From positions 682,001 to 746,000 of the forward strand of contig NZ_CP014342.1 of assembly GCF_001618685.1 (NCBI RefSeq): DNA of 64,000 nt. The letters are read 5' to 3'. The first letter of the stretch is position 1. Every line of letters begins with the position of its first letter. Position numbers and translations under genes: made by a program. The notes beneath the pieces are model-generated. The model searched no databases and was not told the DNA's origin. It was given only the letters and a program-made list of their open reading frames with translations. Below are positions 18,879 through 28,984 of the stretch, in pieces. This DNA comes from Geobacillus subterraneus. GTDB lineage: Bacteria; Bacillota; Bacilli; Bacillales; Anoxybacillaceae.

Positions 18879-19640
18879 ATGCTGCATCAATTTTCCCGCA
18901 ATGAACTGGCCATTGGTCCGGAAGGGCTTGAGAAACTCAAAAATGCCACTGTCGCTGTGCTTGGCGTCGGCGGCGTCGGGTCGTTCGCTGTCGAGGCGCT
19001 CGCCCGTTCCGGGGTCGGCCGGCTGGTGCTCGTTGACCGCGACAACGTCGATATTACGAACATTAACCGGCAAATTCATGCTTTATTGTCGACGATCGGC
19101 CGACCGAAAGTCGAGCTGATGAAGGAGCGCATCGCCGATATTAACCCGGCGTGCGAAGTAATCGCCTTGCAAATGTTTTACACCGAGGAGACGTACGAGC
19201 AGTTTTTCGCTCATCACTTGGATTTTGTCATCGATGCGTCCGATACGATTATGTATAAAGTGCACTTAATGAAACAATGTCTTGAGCGCGGCATCCCGAT
19301 CATCTCGAGCATGGGTGCGGCGAACAAAATGGATCCGACTCGTTTTCGCATCGCCGACATTTCGAAAACGCACACCGATCCGATCGCGAAAGTCATCCGC
19401 TCCAAACTGCGCAAAGAAGGGATCCGCCGCGGCATTCCGGTCGTCTTTTCCGACGAGAAGCCGGTGAAAATTCGCGAGGACGTCCGCCAAGTCGTCGGCA
19501 ATGACGCCTCGCCGATCCGCAAGGCGAAAATGCCGCCGTCATCGAACGCGTTTGTTCCATCGGTTGCCGGGCTCATTATGGCGTCATATGTCATTAATGA
19601 ATTGTTGAAAGAAATTCCGATCGCCCGCGTCGGCGAATAA
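18879..19640 (+). CDS. tcdA: tRNA threonylcarbamoyladenosine dehydratase
   Basis: The 253-residue protein is an E1-like (ThiF/MoeB) enzyme. It has the ATP-binding GVGGVGSFAVEALARSG near residues 31-47, LVDRDNVDITNINRQ and DASDTIMYK. TcdA cyclises t6A37 of ANN-decoding tRNAs to ct6A using ATP. ATG 18879 follows GGAGAGGAGAACG; an upstream in-frame ATG at 18864 has no ribosome site. It lies just after the 6S RNA gene and is convergent with rsfA. Confidence 0.92.
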   Translation: MLHQFSRNELAIGPEGLEKLKNATVAVLGVGGVGSFAVEALARSGVGRLVLVDRDNVDITNINRQIHALLSTIGRPKVELMKERIADINPACEVIALQMFYTEETYEQFFAHHLDFVIDASDTIMYKVHLMKQCLERGIPIISSMGAANKMDPTRFRIADISKTHTDPIAKVIRSKLRKEGIRRGIPVVFSDEKPVKIREDVRQVVGNDASPIRKAKMPPSSNAFVPSVAGLIMASYVINELLKEIPIARVGE

Positions 19641-19655
19641 GCCATTAAATCAACA

Positions 19656-19685
19656 AGAGGCGATGAACCCCATCGCCTTTTGTTT
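19656..19685. terminator. bidirectional terminator between tcdA and rsfA
   Basis: AAGAGGCGATG-AACCC-CATCGCCTTTTG followed by TTTTT; the A run on the left makes it usable from the rsfA side too. Confidence 0.8.
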
Positions 19686-19688
19686 TTA

Positions 19689-20339
19689 TTATGAATGTGC
19701 CATCGGTTCGCTTTGTTCGCCCGTTTCTGTGAGAAGCAGCTGGGCGAGGGAGAAGCGTTCGCCTTCTTCCGAAGCGAGCTGGCGGGCGCGGGCCATAATT
19801 TTGACGAGCGCCTCGTAATCTTCTTGAACGGTCGTCTGGCGCGCCTCGAGGCGCTCCAGCTTTTGGGTCAGCTGCTCGTTGCGCGCCAGCCATTCGGTTC
19901 GCTCCCGTTTCAGCCGTTCGTTTTCCTGGTGGGCGGCTTCCAACTGTTCCGCATCACGCCGCAGCGCTTGCAAAAAGGAAATGCATTGGTCAAGCGTCAA
20001 CGGAGCAGCCGGGAGAAACGGGGATGACCCTTCGGCGCCTTTGTTCTCGTCAAGGGGGCGAAATGTTACAGCGTTCGCTTCTTTTTGCCATTTTTTCATC
20101 ATCTCTAGCGCCCGTTTTCGCTCTTTTCGCTGTTTTTTCGCCTGTTCGATGGCGGCGAGATGACGTTTCCGCACTTCGGCGTTCCAACGGAAACCGCATG
20201 CCGCCGCTGTCCGGCGCAGCTGCCTTCCGACCTCTTCAAAGGCGGCGAGCTGGGTCTTTCCTTCGCGTATGTATTGCAGCACCGTCTCAGCGAGCAGTAC
20301 GTCTTCTTCGTGTGACCACGCATCCTGTCTTGTCTTCAT
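19689..20339 (-). CDS. rsfA: RsfA family transcription factor (prespore regulator)
   Basis: The 216-residue protein has an N-terminal Myb/SANT-like segment (WSHEEDVLLAETVLQYIREG and AAACGFRWNAEVRKRH), typical of RsfA, and a long C-terminal coiled coil from about residue 115 to 175. RsfA fine-tunes sigma-F-dependent genes in the forespore of B. subtilis. ATG 20339 is chosen since GCGGGGTGG sits at ribosome-site distance; a GTG nine bases upstream is also possible. Several RsfA paralogues exist in Bacilli, so the exact orthologue is not certain. It is divergent from rarA. Confidence 0.8.
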   Translation of the reverse strand: MKTRQDAWSHEEDVLLAETVLQYIREGKTQLAAFEEVGRQLRRTAAACGFRWNAEVRKRHLAAIEQAKKQRKERKRALEMMKKWQKEANAVTFRPLDENKGAEGSSPFLPAAPLTLDQCISFLQALRRDAEQLEAAHQENERLKRERTEWLARNEQLTQKLERLEARQTTVQEDYEALVKIMARARQLASEEGERFSLAQLLLTETGEQSEPMAHS

Positions 20340-20548
20340 GCTGTCCACCCCGCAAATGTAATGTTGATATGATGATAGTTTTTCCGTTCTTTTTCCAATT
20401 TAAACTCCCTTTTATTCATTTTCCCTCCCTTCCGCCCGGCTGTTTGAATGCAAGCGACAACGAATAGGCTGCGCCGCTCCAATCAACCAGTCTACTACAT
20501 AACATGAAAAGGAGCGGACGTTTTCCGCCGAAGGAGGTGAGGTTACAG

Positions 20549-20578
20549 TTGGCGAAGCGGCCGCTGCCGCTGTACAAT
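20549..20578 (+). promoter_or_regulatory. possible promoter of rarA
   Basis: TTGGCG (20549-20554), 18-base spacer, TACAAT (20573-20578), only 20 bases before the rarA ATG. The 250-bp stretch between rsfA and rarA otherwise holds a second AAGGAGGTGAGG at 20531-20542 followed by a TTG-initiated frame that runs into rarA in another frame. Confidence 0.4.
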
Positions 20579-20598
20579 GGAACGAAGGAGGGATCGGC

Positions 20599-21894
20599 AT
20601 GCGAAAAACGACGGAACCGTTGGCGGTGCGGATGCGGCCACGGACGATCGATGATATCGTCGGGCAGGCGCATATCATCGGACCAGGGACGCCGCTTTAC
20701 AAAATGGTAAAAAAAGGGTATGTGCCATCGCTGCTGCTTTACGGGGAGCCCGGGACAGGAAAGACGTCGCTCGCTTACGCCATCGCCCGCACCGCCGGGC
20801 GGGAGTTGGTCGCCATCAACGCGACGGCATCCGGGAAAAAGGAGATCGAGGAAGCGGCCGAAGCGGCGCGCTGGTCGGGCCATGTCCTTTTGTTTATCGA
20901 CGAAATTCACCGTCTGAATAAGGCGCAGCAAGATGTTTTGCTTCCGCATCTTGAATCCGGGCTCGTGACGTTGATCGGGGCGACGACGGAAAACCCGTTT
21001 CATGAGGTGAACCCAGCGATCCGCAGCCGGTGCGGGCAAATTCAGCAGTTAAAGCGGCTTCAGCCGGCTGATTTACTCGTGATTTTGAAACGGGCGCTCA
21101 CCGATCCGGAACGCGGGGTCGGAGAAACGCCGGTAATCATCGATGAGGCGCTGTTATGGCGCATCGCCGAGGCGGCCGGCGGGGATGCGCGCGCCGCGCT
21201 CTCGCTTCTTGAGGCGGCGGTCGCAGCAGCCGATGAGCGCGATGGCTCCCTGTATATCGATGAAGAGATCGTCGCGTCATGCACCGCGAATCGCGGGTTT
21301 ACTCATGACAAGTATGGCGATACATACTATTCGTTGCTTTCCGCGTTTCAAAAAAGCGTGCGCGGCAGCGACGCTGATGCCGCGCTTCATTATTTGGCGC
21401 GGCTGCTTGAAGGAGGGGATTTAGCCGCCGTCTGTCGGCGGCTGCTCGTCATCGCCTACGAAGATATCGGGCTCGCTAACCCGATGATGGGAGTGAAAGT
21501 GCAGGCGGCCGTTGCGGCAGCGGAGCGGATCGGGCTGCCGGAGGCGCGCATTCCGCTTGCGGTTGTAACAGTTGAGCTTTGTTTGAGCCCGAAATCCAAC
21601 AGCGCCTACAAGGCGCTCGATGCGGCGCTCGCTGATGTGCGCGCCGGAAAGCTTGGCGAGATTCCGGATCATTTAAAAGACGCCCATTATCAAGGAGCGG
21701 CTGTTCTCGGACATGGACAAGGCTATTTATACCCGCACGATTATCCAAACGGCTGGGTGGCCCAAGCGTATTTGCCGGCCGCTCTGGAAGGCGTCCGCTA
21801 CTACGAGCCGAAAGAGCATGGGGAGGAAAAATATTATGCTAAAGTGTACCGGCGGCTTCGGCAGTTGAAACAAGACGGCAATGTTGAGCCGTGA
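20599..21894 (+). CDS. rarA: replication-associated recombination protein A (AAA ATPase)
   Basis: The 431-residue protein belongs to the RarA/MgsA/WRNIP1 family. It shows RPRTIDDIVGQAHIIG at the N-terminus, Walker A YGEPGTGKTS near residue 48, Walker B LLFIDEIHRLNKAQQD, sensor-1 LIGATTENP and the family C-terminal block with GYLYPHDYPNGWVAQAYLP. RarA acts at stalled replication forks. It starts at ATG after GAAGGAGGG. The gene precedes cymR in B. subtilis too, but here a YczE-type gene intervenes. Confidence 0.95.
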   Translation: MRKTTEPLAVRMRPRTIDDIVGQAHIIGPGTPLYKMVKKGYVPSLLLYGEPGTGKTSLAYAIARTAGRELVAINATASGKKEIEEAAEAARWSGHVLLFIDEIHRLNKAQQDVLLPHLESGLVTLIGATTENPFHEVNPAIRSRCGQIQQLKRLQPADLLVILKRALTDPERGVGETPVIIDEALLWRIAEAAGGDARAALSLLEAAVAAADERDGSLYIDEEIVASCTANRGFTHDKYGDTYYSLLSAFQKSVRGSDADAALHYLARLLEGGDLAAVCRRLLVIAYEDIGLANPMMGVKVQAAVAAAERIGLPEARIPLAVVTVELCLSPKSNSAYKALDAALADVRAGKLGEIPDHLKDAHYQGAAVLGHGQGYLYPHDYPNGWVAQAYLPAALEGVRYYEPKEHGEEKYYAKVYRRLRQLKQDGNVEP

Positions 21895-21910
21895 ACGGAA
21901 GAGGCATTTA

Positions 21911-21919
21911 TGGTATAAT
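21911..21919 (+). promoter_or_regulatory. extended -10 promoter element before the YczE-like gene
   Basis: TGGTATAAT is a perfect extended -10 (TGnTATAAT) 40 bases before the ATG at 21959; the -35 region (GTGAAC at 17-base spacing) is poor. Confidence 0.5.
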
Positions 21920-21958
21920 AACACAAGCGATTGGCTCAACAGAGGGGGCGCATCAACA

Positions 21959-22609
21959 ATGGCTCACAACGATATCCCATGGTTGCGTTGGGGCATTTAT
22001 TTTGCCGGTTTGTTCGTCATGTCATTTGGCATCGTGTTGACGATTAAGGCCGACGTCGGCTGCGCACCGTGGGATGTGCTTCATATCGGCTTGCAACGAC
22101 AATTCGGCTTGACGATCGGCGCGTGGTCGATCATTGTCGGGATGGGGGTGCTTGCGGCTTCTGCGCTGCTTGTGAAGCAGCGTCCGCGGCTTGGCGCTTT
22201 TTTAAACATGGTGACGGTTGGAATGCTGATCGATGGGTGGATGATGATTCCGCAGCTCAAAACACCGGAACAGCCGCTCGAACAATACGCCTTGTTAATG
22301 GCCGGCATCATCGTGTCCGGGTATGGCATGGGCTTATACATTTCCGCCGGCGTCGGCGCCGGTCCGCGTGACAGTTTGATGCTCGCTCTGACCGAGTTGA
22401 CTAGGTGGAAAGTCGCATACATTCGCATTGGCATGGAAGCGCTCGTGTTGCTCGTCGGCTGGCTGCTTGGCGGTCCGGTGTCGTTCGGCACGCTTCTTTT
22501 TTGTGTGACGATCGGCTCGGTCGCCGGCTTGGCGCTGCCGCAATGCCAGAAAATGACCGGACGTCTGCTCGGGACGACAATCGTTCGCGTGCAAGGGTTA
22601 AGCCGTTAG
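21959..22609 (+). CDS. YczE/YyaS/YitT family membrane protein
   Basis: The 216-residue protein has about five or six membrane helices and the family features GIVLTIKADVGCAPWDVLHIGL and GYGMGLYISAGVGAGPRDSL, which are two related half-repeats. The family is uncharacterised in general. The ATG at 21959 follows AGAGGGGG; a longer reading from 21881 would start inside rarA. It sits between rarA and cymR, where B. subtilis has no such gene, so it is an insertion relative to that order, and its stop is ten bases before cymR. Confidence 0.8.
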   Translation: MAHNDIPWLRWGIYFAGLFVMSFGIVLTIKADVGCAPWDVLHIGLQRQFGLTIGAWSIIVGMGVLAASALLVKQRPRLGAFLNMVTVGMLIDGWMMIPQLKTPEQPLEQYALLMAGIIVSGYGMGLYISAGVGAGPRDSLMLALTELTRWKVAYIRIGMEALVLLVGWLLGGPVSFGTLLFCVTIGSVAGLALPQCQKMTGRLLGTTIVRVQGLSR

Positions 22610-22619
22610 GGGGGATATG

Positions 22620-23036
22620 ATGAAAATTTCGACGAAGGGCCGGTACGGGTTGACGATTATGATCGAATTGGCCAAAAAATATGGCGATCGCCCGATTTCG
22701 CTTCGTTCGATCGCTAAGGCGAACAATTTATCTGAACATTATTTGGAACAGCTCGTCACGCCGTTGCGCAACGCCGGGCTTGTCAAAAGCATCCGCGGGG
22801 CGTATGGCGGCTACGTGCTGGCGGAGCATCCGGCGAAAATTACGGCCGGTGATATTCTTCGCGTGCTTGAAGGACCGCTTACTCCGGTCGAGGAACTTGA
22901 AGAGGAGGAGCCGGCCAAGCGCGAGCTATGGATTCGCATCCGTGACGCGGTCGAGGAAGTGCTTGACAGCACAACACTCGAGGATTTGGCGAAGTATAGC
23001 GACGGGGATGATGGGGCATATATGTTTTATATTTAA
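22620..23036 (+). CDS. cymR: Rrf2-type cysteine metabolism repressor CymR
   Basis: The 138-residue protein begins MKISTKGRYGLTIMIELAKK and has the Rrf2 winged helix with ISLRSIAKANNLSEHYLEQL and GLVKSIRGAYGGYVL. It lacks the cysteine cluster of the iron-sulfur members such as IscR, as CymR does. With CysK it represses sulfur and cysteine uptake genes when cysteine is plentiful. ATG 22620 is chosen over the adjacent ATG 22617 for ribosome-site spacing from AGGGGGG. yrvO follows 22 bases later. A candidate target is the yrrT operon at 43.4 kb. Confidence 0.88.
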   Translation: MKISTKGRYGLTIMIELAKKYGDRPISLRSIAKANNLSEHYLEQLVTPLRNAGLVKSIRGAYGGYVLAEHPAKITAGDILRVLEGPLTPVEELEEEEPAKRELWIRIRDAVEEVLDSTTLEDLAKYSDGDDGAYMFYI

Positions 23037-23058
23037 GCGATAGAAAGGGGAATGACTG

Positions 23059-24201
23059 TTGGAACGGATTTATTTGGATCATGCTGCCACGTCGCCCGTG
23101 CATCCGGATGTGGCGGCCGGCATGGTCCATTGGATGACCGAACAGTTCGGCAACCCGTCAAGCATCCACTATTTCGGCCGGCAAAGCCGCCGCGCGGTTG
23201 ACGAAGCGAGGGCAGCCGTCGCCCGCAGCCTCGGAGCGAAAGAAACGGAGATCGTGTTTACAAGCGGCGGCACGGAAGCGGATAACTTTGCGCTCATCGG
23301 AACGGCGATGGCCAACCGCAGCCGCGGCAGCCATATCATTACAACCGCCATCGAGCATCACGCTGTTTTGCGCGCTTGCGAATATCTAGAAAAACAAGGG
23401 TTTGACGTGACATATTTGCCGGTTGATGAACAGGGGATCGTGTCGGTTGATGACGTGAAAGCTGCGCTGCGCGATGAGACGATTTTAGTGTCGGTCATGT
23501 TCGCCAACAATGAAGTTGGCACAATCCAGCCGATCCGTGAAATCGGCGCGCTGCTTCGCGACCACCCGGCGTATTTTCATACCGATGCCGTTCAGGCGTA
23601 CGGGCTTCTCCCAATCGATGTGAATGAATATGGGGTCGACTTGCTGTCGCTTTCAAGCCACAAAATTAACGGCCCAAAAGGAAGCGGGGCGCTGTACATT
23701 CGGGAGACGGTCCGCATCACGCCGCTGCTTTTCGGCGGTGAGCAAGAACGGAAACGGCGCGCCGGCACGGAAAACGTTCCCGGCATCATCGGCTTGGCGC
23801 AGGCGGCGGAAATCGCCGGGCGGACGAGGGAGGAAAAGCGCAAACAATACGCCGCCTGGCGCGAGGTGATGCTTGACATTTTCCGCTCGTCGGGCATTGA
23901 CTACGTCGTGAACGGCAGCCAAGACGGCCTGCCGCATATTTTAAACGTTGCGTTTCCGGGAACGAACGTCGAATCGCTGCTCGTCAACTTGGATTTGGCC
24001 GGCATTGCTGCCTCAAGCGGCTCGGCGTGCACAGCCGGTTCGATCGACCCCTCTCACGTGCTTGTCGCTATGTGCGGAAGGCAGTCTGAGCGCATCCGAT
24101 CGTCCGTCCGCTTCAGCTTCGGGCTCGGCAACACGAACGAGCAAATCGAGCGGGCTGCAGAAGAAACGGTCAAGATCGTCAAACGGCTCACAAACCGATG
24201 A
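23059..24201 (+). CDS. yrvO: cysteine desulfurase (YrvO type)
   Basis: The 380-residue PLP enzyme of the NifS/IscS class begins MERIYLDHAATSPVHPDV. The PLP lysine is in LSLSSHKINGPKG near residue 200, and the active-site cysteine in SSGSACTAGS near residue 325. YrvO supplies persulfide sulfur to MnmA for 2-thiouridine in tRNA. Here it lies directly between cymR and mnmA, 14 bases from mnmA, which supports that role. It starts with TTG at 23059 after GAAAGGGG; no in-frame ATG is near. Confidence 0.93.
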   Translation: MERIYLDHAATSPVHPDVAAGMVHWMTEQFGNPSSIHYFGRQSRRAVDEARAAVARSLGAKETEIVFTSGGTEADNFALIGTAMANRSRGSHIITTAIEHHAVLRACEYLEKQGFDVTYLPVDEQGIVSVDDVKAALRDETILVSVMFANNEVGTIQPIREIGALLRDHPAYFHTDAVQAYGLLPIDVNEYGVDLLSLSSHKINGPKGSGALYIRETVRITPLLFGGEQERKRRAGTENVPGIIGLAQAAEIAGRTREEKRKQYAAWREVMLDIFRSSGIDYVVNGSQDGLPHILNVAFPGTNVESLLVNLDLAGIAASSGSACTAGSIDPSHVLVAMCGRQSERIRSSVRFSFGLGNTNEQIERAAEETVKIVKRLTNR

Positions 24202-24209
24202 GGGGGTGA

Positions 24210-25331
<1,122 letters not shown>

Positions 25332-25349
25332 TTGTACGGATAGAAAAAG

Positions 25350-25381
25350 CCTCAACCCGGCCTCGGGTTGGGGTATTTTTT
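25350..25381 (+). terminator. rho-independent terminator after mnmA
   Basis: CCTCAACCCG (25350-25359), loop GCCT, CGGGTTGGGG (25364-25373) and TATTTTTT. Confidence 0.85.
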
Positions 25382-25438
25382 GCAATTGCTCGAAAAAAAC
25401 GAACATATGTGCTAAACTAGAAACGGGAGGGATGAGCG

Positions 25439-26098
25439 GTGGCCAATCTGAATGAACGAGGGTTGGCGCATATGCGCGCCGGAGAGTACGAAGAAGCGCT
25501 TCGTTGCTTTTCTGAAGCAGTGAATGAGCGTCCTGATGATCCGGCCGGTTATATTAACATCGGCACCGTTCTTGCCGCTGCCGGCGAAGAAGAGAAGGCG
25601 CTTGAATGCTTCCGGCAGGCGCTTATGCTTGACGAACGGGCGGCGGCCTTTTACGGCATCGGCACGGTGTACTACAAGCGCGAGCAGTTCGCCCAAGCGA
25701 AAGACATGTTTGAACGGGCGCTTGCGCTCGGATTGGCTGATGCCGATACGCACTTTATGCTCGGGATGTCGTTATGGCGGCTTGAGATGCCGCGCCTCGC
25801 GCTGCCTTACTTGCAGCGGGCGGCTGAACTGGACGAAGGGGATGCTGAAGCGCTTTTTCAGCTTGGTCTTTGCCTTGCCACCCTCGATTATGTCGATGAG
25901 GCGAAACGGTATTTCGAAAAAACGTTGGAACACAATCCGCGCCATGCGGATGCGTATTACAATTTAGGCGTTATTTATGCGTACAAAGATGATCCGGCCG
26001 CTGCCCGCGATTTATTTGCTGCCGCTTTGGATGCCAATCCGGATCACGTGCTCGCTGGGTACGGAAAGAAACTGATGGAAAAGCGGCTTGCGCCGTAA
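25439..26098 (+). CDS. yrrB: tetratricopeptide repeat protein (YrrB-like)
   Basis: The 219-residue protein consists of six tandem TPR units of 34 residues with the usual small-residue pattern (for example YEEALRCFSEAVNERPDDPA and AKRYFEKTLEHNPRHADAYY). It starts with GTG at 25439 after ACGGGAGGGATGAG. B. subtilis has yrrB at the same place between mnmA and recD2. TPR proteins mediate protein contacts; the partner here is unknown. It is 17 bases upstream of recD2. Confidence 0.85.
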   Translation: MANLNERGLAHMRAGEYEEALRCFSEAVNERPDDPAGYINIGTVLAAAGEEEKALECFRQALMLDERAAAFYGIGTVYYKREQFAQAKDMFERALALGLADADTHFMLGMSLWRLEMPRLALPYLQRAAELDEGDAEALFQLGLCLATLDYVDEAKRYFEKTLEHNPRHADAYYNLGVIYAYKDDPAAARDLFAAALDANPDHVLAGYGKKLMEKRLAP

Positions 26099-26115
26099 AA
26101 GGCAGGGGATGACTG

Positions 26116-28470
26116 TTGCAAGAGCAGCAATCGCTCGCGCTCGATGGACGCACGTTTATGAAAGGAACGTGTTTGGCCGTCATTTTCCATAACGAAGAAA
26201 CGTTATATACGGTCGTCCGCATCCGTGTCGAAGAAACAAATGAAGCGGCTGCGGAGGAGGAAGTGGTCGTCACCGGTTATTTTCCTCGTTTAAATGAGGG
26301 GGACGTGTACGTTTTTTATGGGCAGTTCCGCCAGCATCCGCGCTTTGGCCGCCAATATGCGGCCGAGCAGTTCCGCAAACAGCTTCCAAACACGAAAGAA
26401 GGAGTTATCCATTATTTGTCAAGCGGCTTGTTTAAAGGAATCGGAAAAAAGACGGCGGCAGCGATTGTGGAGGCGCTCGGCGAAAACGCGATCGCCACGA
26501 TTTTGCGCGATCCGGAGGCGCTTAGGCGCGTGCCGAAGCTGACGAAGCAAAAAGCGAAGCAATTGTATGAAACGCTTTGCGCCCACGAAGGGCTCGAGCA
26601 GACGATGATCGCCCTCGCCCAGCTCGGCTTCGGTCCGCAGCTGGCGATGAAAATTTACCAAGTATACGGCGAAGAGACGATGGACATCATTCATGAAAAC
26701 CCGTACCAGCTCGTCGAAGACATTGAAGGGATCGGCTTTGGCCGCGCCGATGAGCTTGGGCGGCAGCTCGGCATTTCCGGCAGCCACCCGGCCCGGCTGC
26801 GCGCCGCCTGCCTGTTTGTCCTTGAGCAGGCATGCCTGCAAGAAGGGCACGTCTATATGAAAGAGGAAGAGCTCATCGGCCGCATGGCGGAGCTGCTTGG
26901 CGGAAGGGAAAACGGAGCGGTCGATGGACAAGCCATCGGGCAGACGCTCCTCATGTTAAGCGAAGAAGGGAAGATGATCATGGAGCAAAGCCGCTGTTAT
27001 CTTCCCTCGCTTTACTTCGCCGAAAAAGGGATCGCTTCAAACATTCAGCGGCTGCTTAGGCAAACGCCGCCGTCGGCGTTTGCCGAGTCGGAGTTTTTGC
27101 TTGCGCTCGGGGCGCTTGAGGAGCGGCTCGGGATGCAATACGCGCCCCAGCAAAAAGAGGCAATCCAACAGGCCCTTTCTTCGCCGCTCTTTATTTTGAC
27201 CGGCGGTCCGGGAACCGGAAAAACAACGGTCATTAAAGGCATCGTCGAACTGTTTGCCGCCTTACACGGCCTGTCGCTCGACCCTGCCGATTACAAAAAC
27301 GATGAACCGTTTCCCGTGCTGCTCGCCGCTCCGACCGGACGGGCGGCAAAGCGGATGAGCGAGGCGACCGGGCTGCCGGCGGCAACGATTCACCGGCTGC
27401 TTGGCTGGAATGGAGTGGAAGGATTCAGCCGCGATGAAAATGAGCCGATTGCCGGCAAGCTGCTTGTCGTCGATGAAGTGTCGATGGTCGATACGTGGTT
27501 GGCCAATCAGCTGTTAAAAGCCGTGCCTGACGGAATGCAAGTCATCTTCGTTGGCGACGAGGATCAGCTGCCATCGGTCGGCCCCGGGCAAGTGTTGAAA
27601 GATTTGCTTGAGTCGGGCGTCGTTCCATCGGTCAAACTGACCGAGGTGTACCGCCAAGCGGAAGGATCATCGATCATCGAGCTCGCCCATGCGATGAAGC
27701 GCGGCGTCGTGCCGGCCGACTTGACCGCCCCGAAGGCGGATCGTTCGTTCATTCGTTGCCGCGCCGGACAAGTGGCTGATGTTGTGCGGCAAATTGCTGA
27801 CAACGCGCGCAACAAAGGGTTTTCCGTCAAGGACATTCAAGTGCTCGCTCCGATGTACCGCGGCCCGGCCGGCATCGATCAGCTGAACAAAGTGCTGCAG
27901 GGGCTGTTTAACCCGCCGGCTGACGGGAAACGGGAGCTTTCCGTCGGCGACGTTGTGTACCGCGTCGGCGATAAAGTGCTCCAGCTCGTCAACCAGCCGG
28001 AAGACAATGTGTTTAACGGCGATATCGGCGAAGTCGTTGCCATTTTTTACGCCAAAGAAAATACGGAAAAGCAAGACTTGCTTGTTGTCTCGTTTGACGG
28101 CGTTGAAGTGACATACACAAGGCAAGATTTAGCGCAAATTACCCATGCGTATTGCTGCTCGGTCCATAAAGCGCAAGGGAGCGAGTTTCCAATCGTCATT
28201 TTGCCTGTTGTCAAAAGCTACTACCGGATGTTGAAGCGGAATTTGTTGTATACGGCGGTGACAAGAAGCAAGCAGTTTCTTATTTTATGCGGTGAAGAAG
28301 AAGCGTTCCGGTTGGGCGTTGCCCAACGCGGCGACGGAGCGCGCCGGACAGCGCTCGCCGAAAAGTTGGCGGCTGCGTCGTTTGTTGAGGGGGAACTGCC
28401 GCTTGAGGATGCGAATACCGGGATGGAAAACGTTACGCCGTATGACTTTATGGGCGATGAGCCAAGCTAA
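26116..28470 (+). CDS. recD2: ATP-dependent DNA helicase RecD2
   Basis: The 784-residue SF1B helicase has the long RecD2 N-terminal region with OB and helix-hairpin-helix parts (SSGLFKGIGKKTAAAIVE and DIEGIGFGRADELG), Walker A LTGGPGTGKTT, motif Ia APTGRAAKRM, Walker B LLVVDEVSMVD, motif III GDEDQLPSVGPG and motif VI YTAVTRSK. No recB or recC is near, as expected for RecD2. It works in replication-fork and mismatch repair. It starts with TTG after GGCAGGGGATGAC. Confidence 0.95.
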   Translation: MQEQQSLALDGRTFMKGTCLAVIFHNEETLYTVVRIRVEETNEAAAEEEVVVTGYFPRLNEGDVYVFYGQFRQHPRFGRQYAAEQFRKQLPNTKEGVIHYLSSGLFKGIGKKTAAAIVEALGENAIATILRDPEALRRVPKLTKQKAKQLYETLCAHEGLEQTMIALAQLGFGPQLAMKIYQVYGEETMDIIHENPYQLVEDIEGIGFGRADELGRQLGISGSHPARLRAACLFVLEQACLQEGHVYMKEEELIGRMAELLGGRENGAVDGQAIGQTLLMLSEEGKMIMEQSRCYLPSLYFAEKGIASNIQRLLRQTPPSAFAESEFLLALGALEERLGMQYAPQQKEAIQQALSSPLFILTGGPGTGKTTVIKGIVELFAALHGLSLDPADYKNDEPFPVLLAAPTGRAAKRMSEATGLPAATIHRLLGWNGVEGFSRDENEPIAGKLLVVDEVSMVDTWLANQLLKAVPDGMQVIFVGDEDQLPSVGPGQVLKDLLESGVVPSVKLTEVYRQAEGSSIIELAHAMKRGVVPADLTAPKADRSFIRCRAGQVADVVRQIADNARNKGFSVKDIQVLAPMYRGPAGIDQLNKVLQGLFNPPADGKRELSVGDVVYRVGDKVLQLVNQPEDNVFNGDIGEVVAIFYAKENTEKQDLLVVSFDGVEVTYTRQDLAQITHAYCCSVHKAQGSEFPIVILPVVKSYYRMLKRNLLYTAVTRSKQFLILCGEEEAFRLGVAQRGDGARRTALAEKLAAASFVEGELPLEDANTGMENVTPYDFMGDEPS

Positions 28471-28492
28471 AAGTGGCTGGAAAGGTGGGAGA

Positions 28493-28969
28493 ATGATGCG
28501 GACGTTTTCCGACGTCAAAGGGCTTCCCATTTATGAACAGACAACAGGGAAAGCGGTCGGGACGATCGCCGACATTTGGTTTACCAGCCATGGCACGGTC
28601 AAAGGGTTTGTCGCGGAACGGAGAGGTCTATTTGGCCGCCGCCGCTACTTGCCGCTTTCGGCTGTGCAATCGTTGCAAAATGACCGGGTCATCATTCGTG
28701 ATGCTGGCAGCTTCCAGCCGTTCCCCTCGCTTGATGGCGGCCACTCTCTCTTCGGTGAACGCGGCATTGCCGGCAGCCTGGTTGTCGCCGCAGACGGAAC
28801 GACGATCGGCTTGCTCGACGATGTATATTTTGACGGGCAATTGGGCAAAATTGACGGATACGAGATTAGTGAGGGATTTTTTTCCGATTTGACCGAAGGA
28901 AAGAAACGAATGGAGGCAGCTCCGTTCACCGCCAAAGAAGGCGTCGTCACGGTTGAAACAATGAGGTAA
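28493..28969 (+). CDS. yrrD: PRC-barrel domain protein (YrrD-like)
   Basis: The 158-residue protein contains two PRC-barrel-like halves: LPIYEQTTGKAVGTIADIWF at the start, and DGTTIGLLDDVYFDGQLGKI in the second half. B. subtilis YrrD stands at the same site after recD2. The start is ATG 28493 (or 28496) behind AAAGGTGGGA. The function is unknown; in other proteins the PRC barrel serves as a small adaptor module. Confidence 0.8.
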   Translation: MMRTFSDVKGLPIYEQTTGKAVGTIADIWFTSHGTVKGFVAERRGLFGRRRYLPLSAVQSLQNDRVIIRDAGSFQPFPSLDGGHSLFGERGIAGSLVVAADGTTIGLLDDVYFDGQLGKIDGYEISEGFFSDLTEGKKRMEAAPFTAKEGVVTVETMR

Positions 28970-28984
28970 GGAGAGTGGCTGTCG

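Noticed and set aside
20504-20710. Frame with AAGGAGGTGAGG upstream of rarA
   Set aside because: The ribosome-like site leads only to a TTG start and the frame runs deep into rarA in a different frame with poor composition; the site may be fortuitous.
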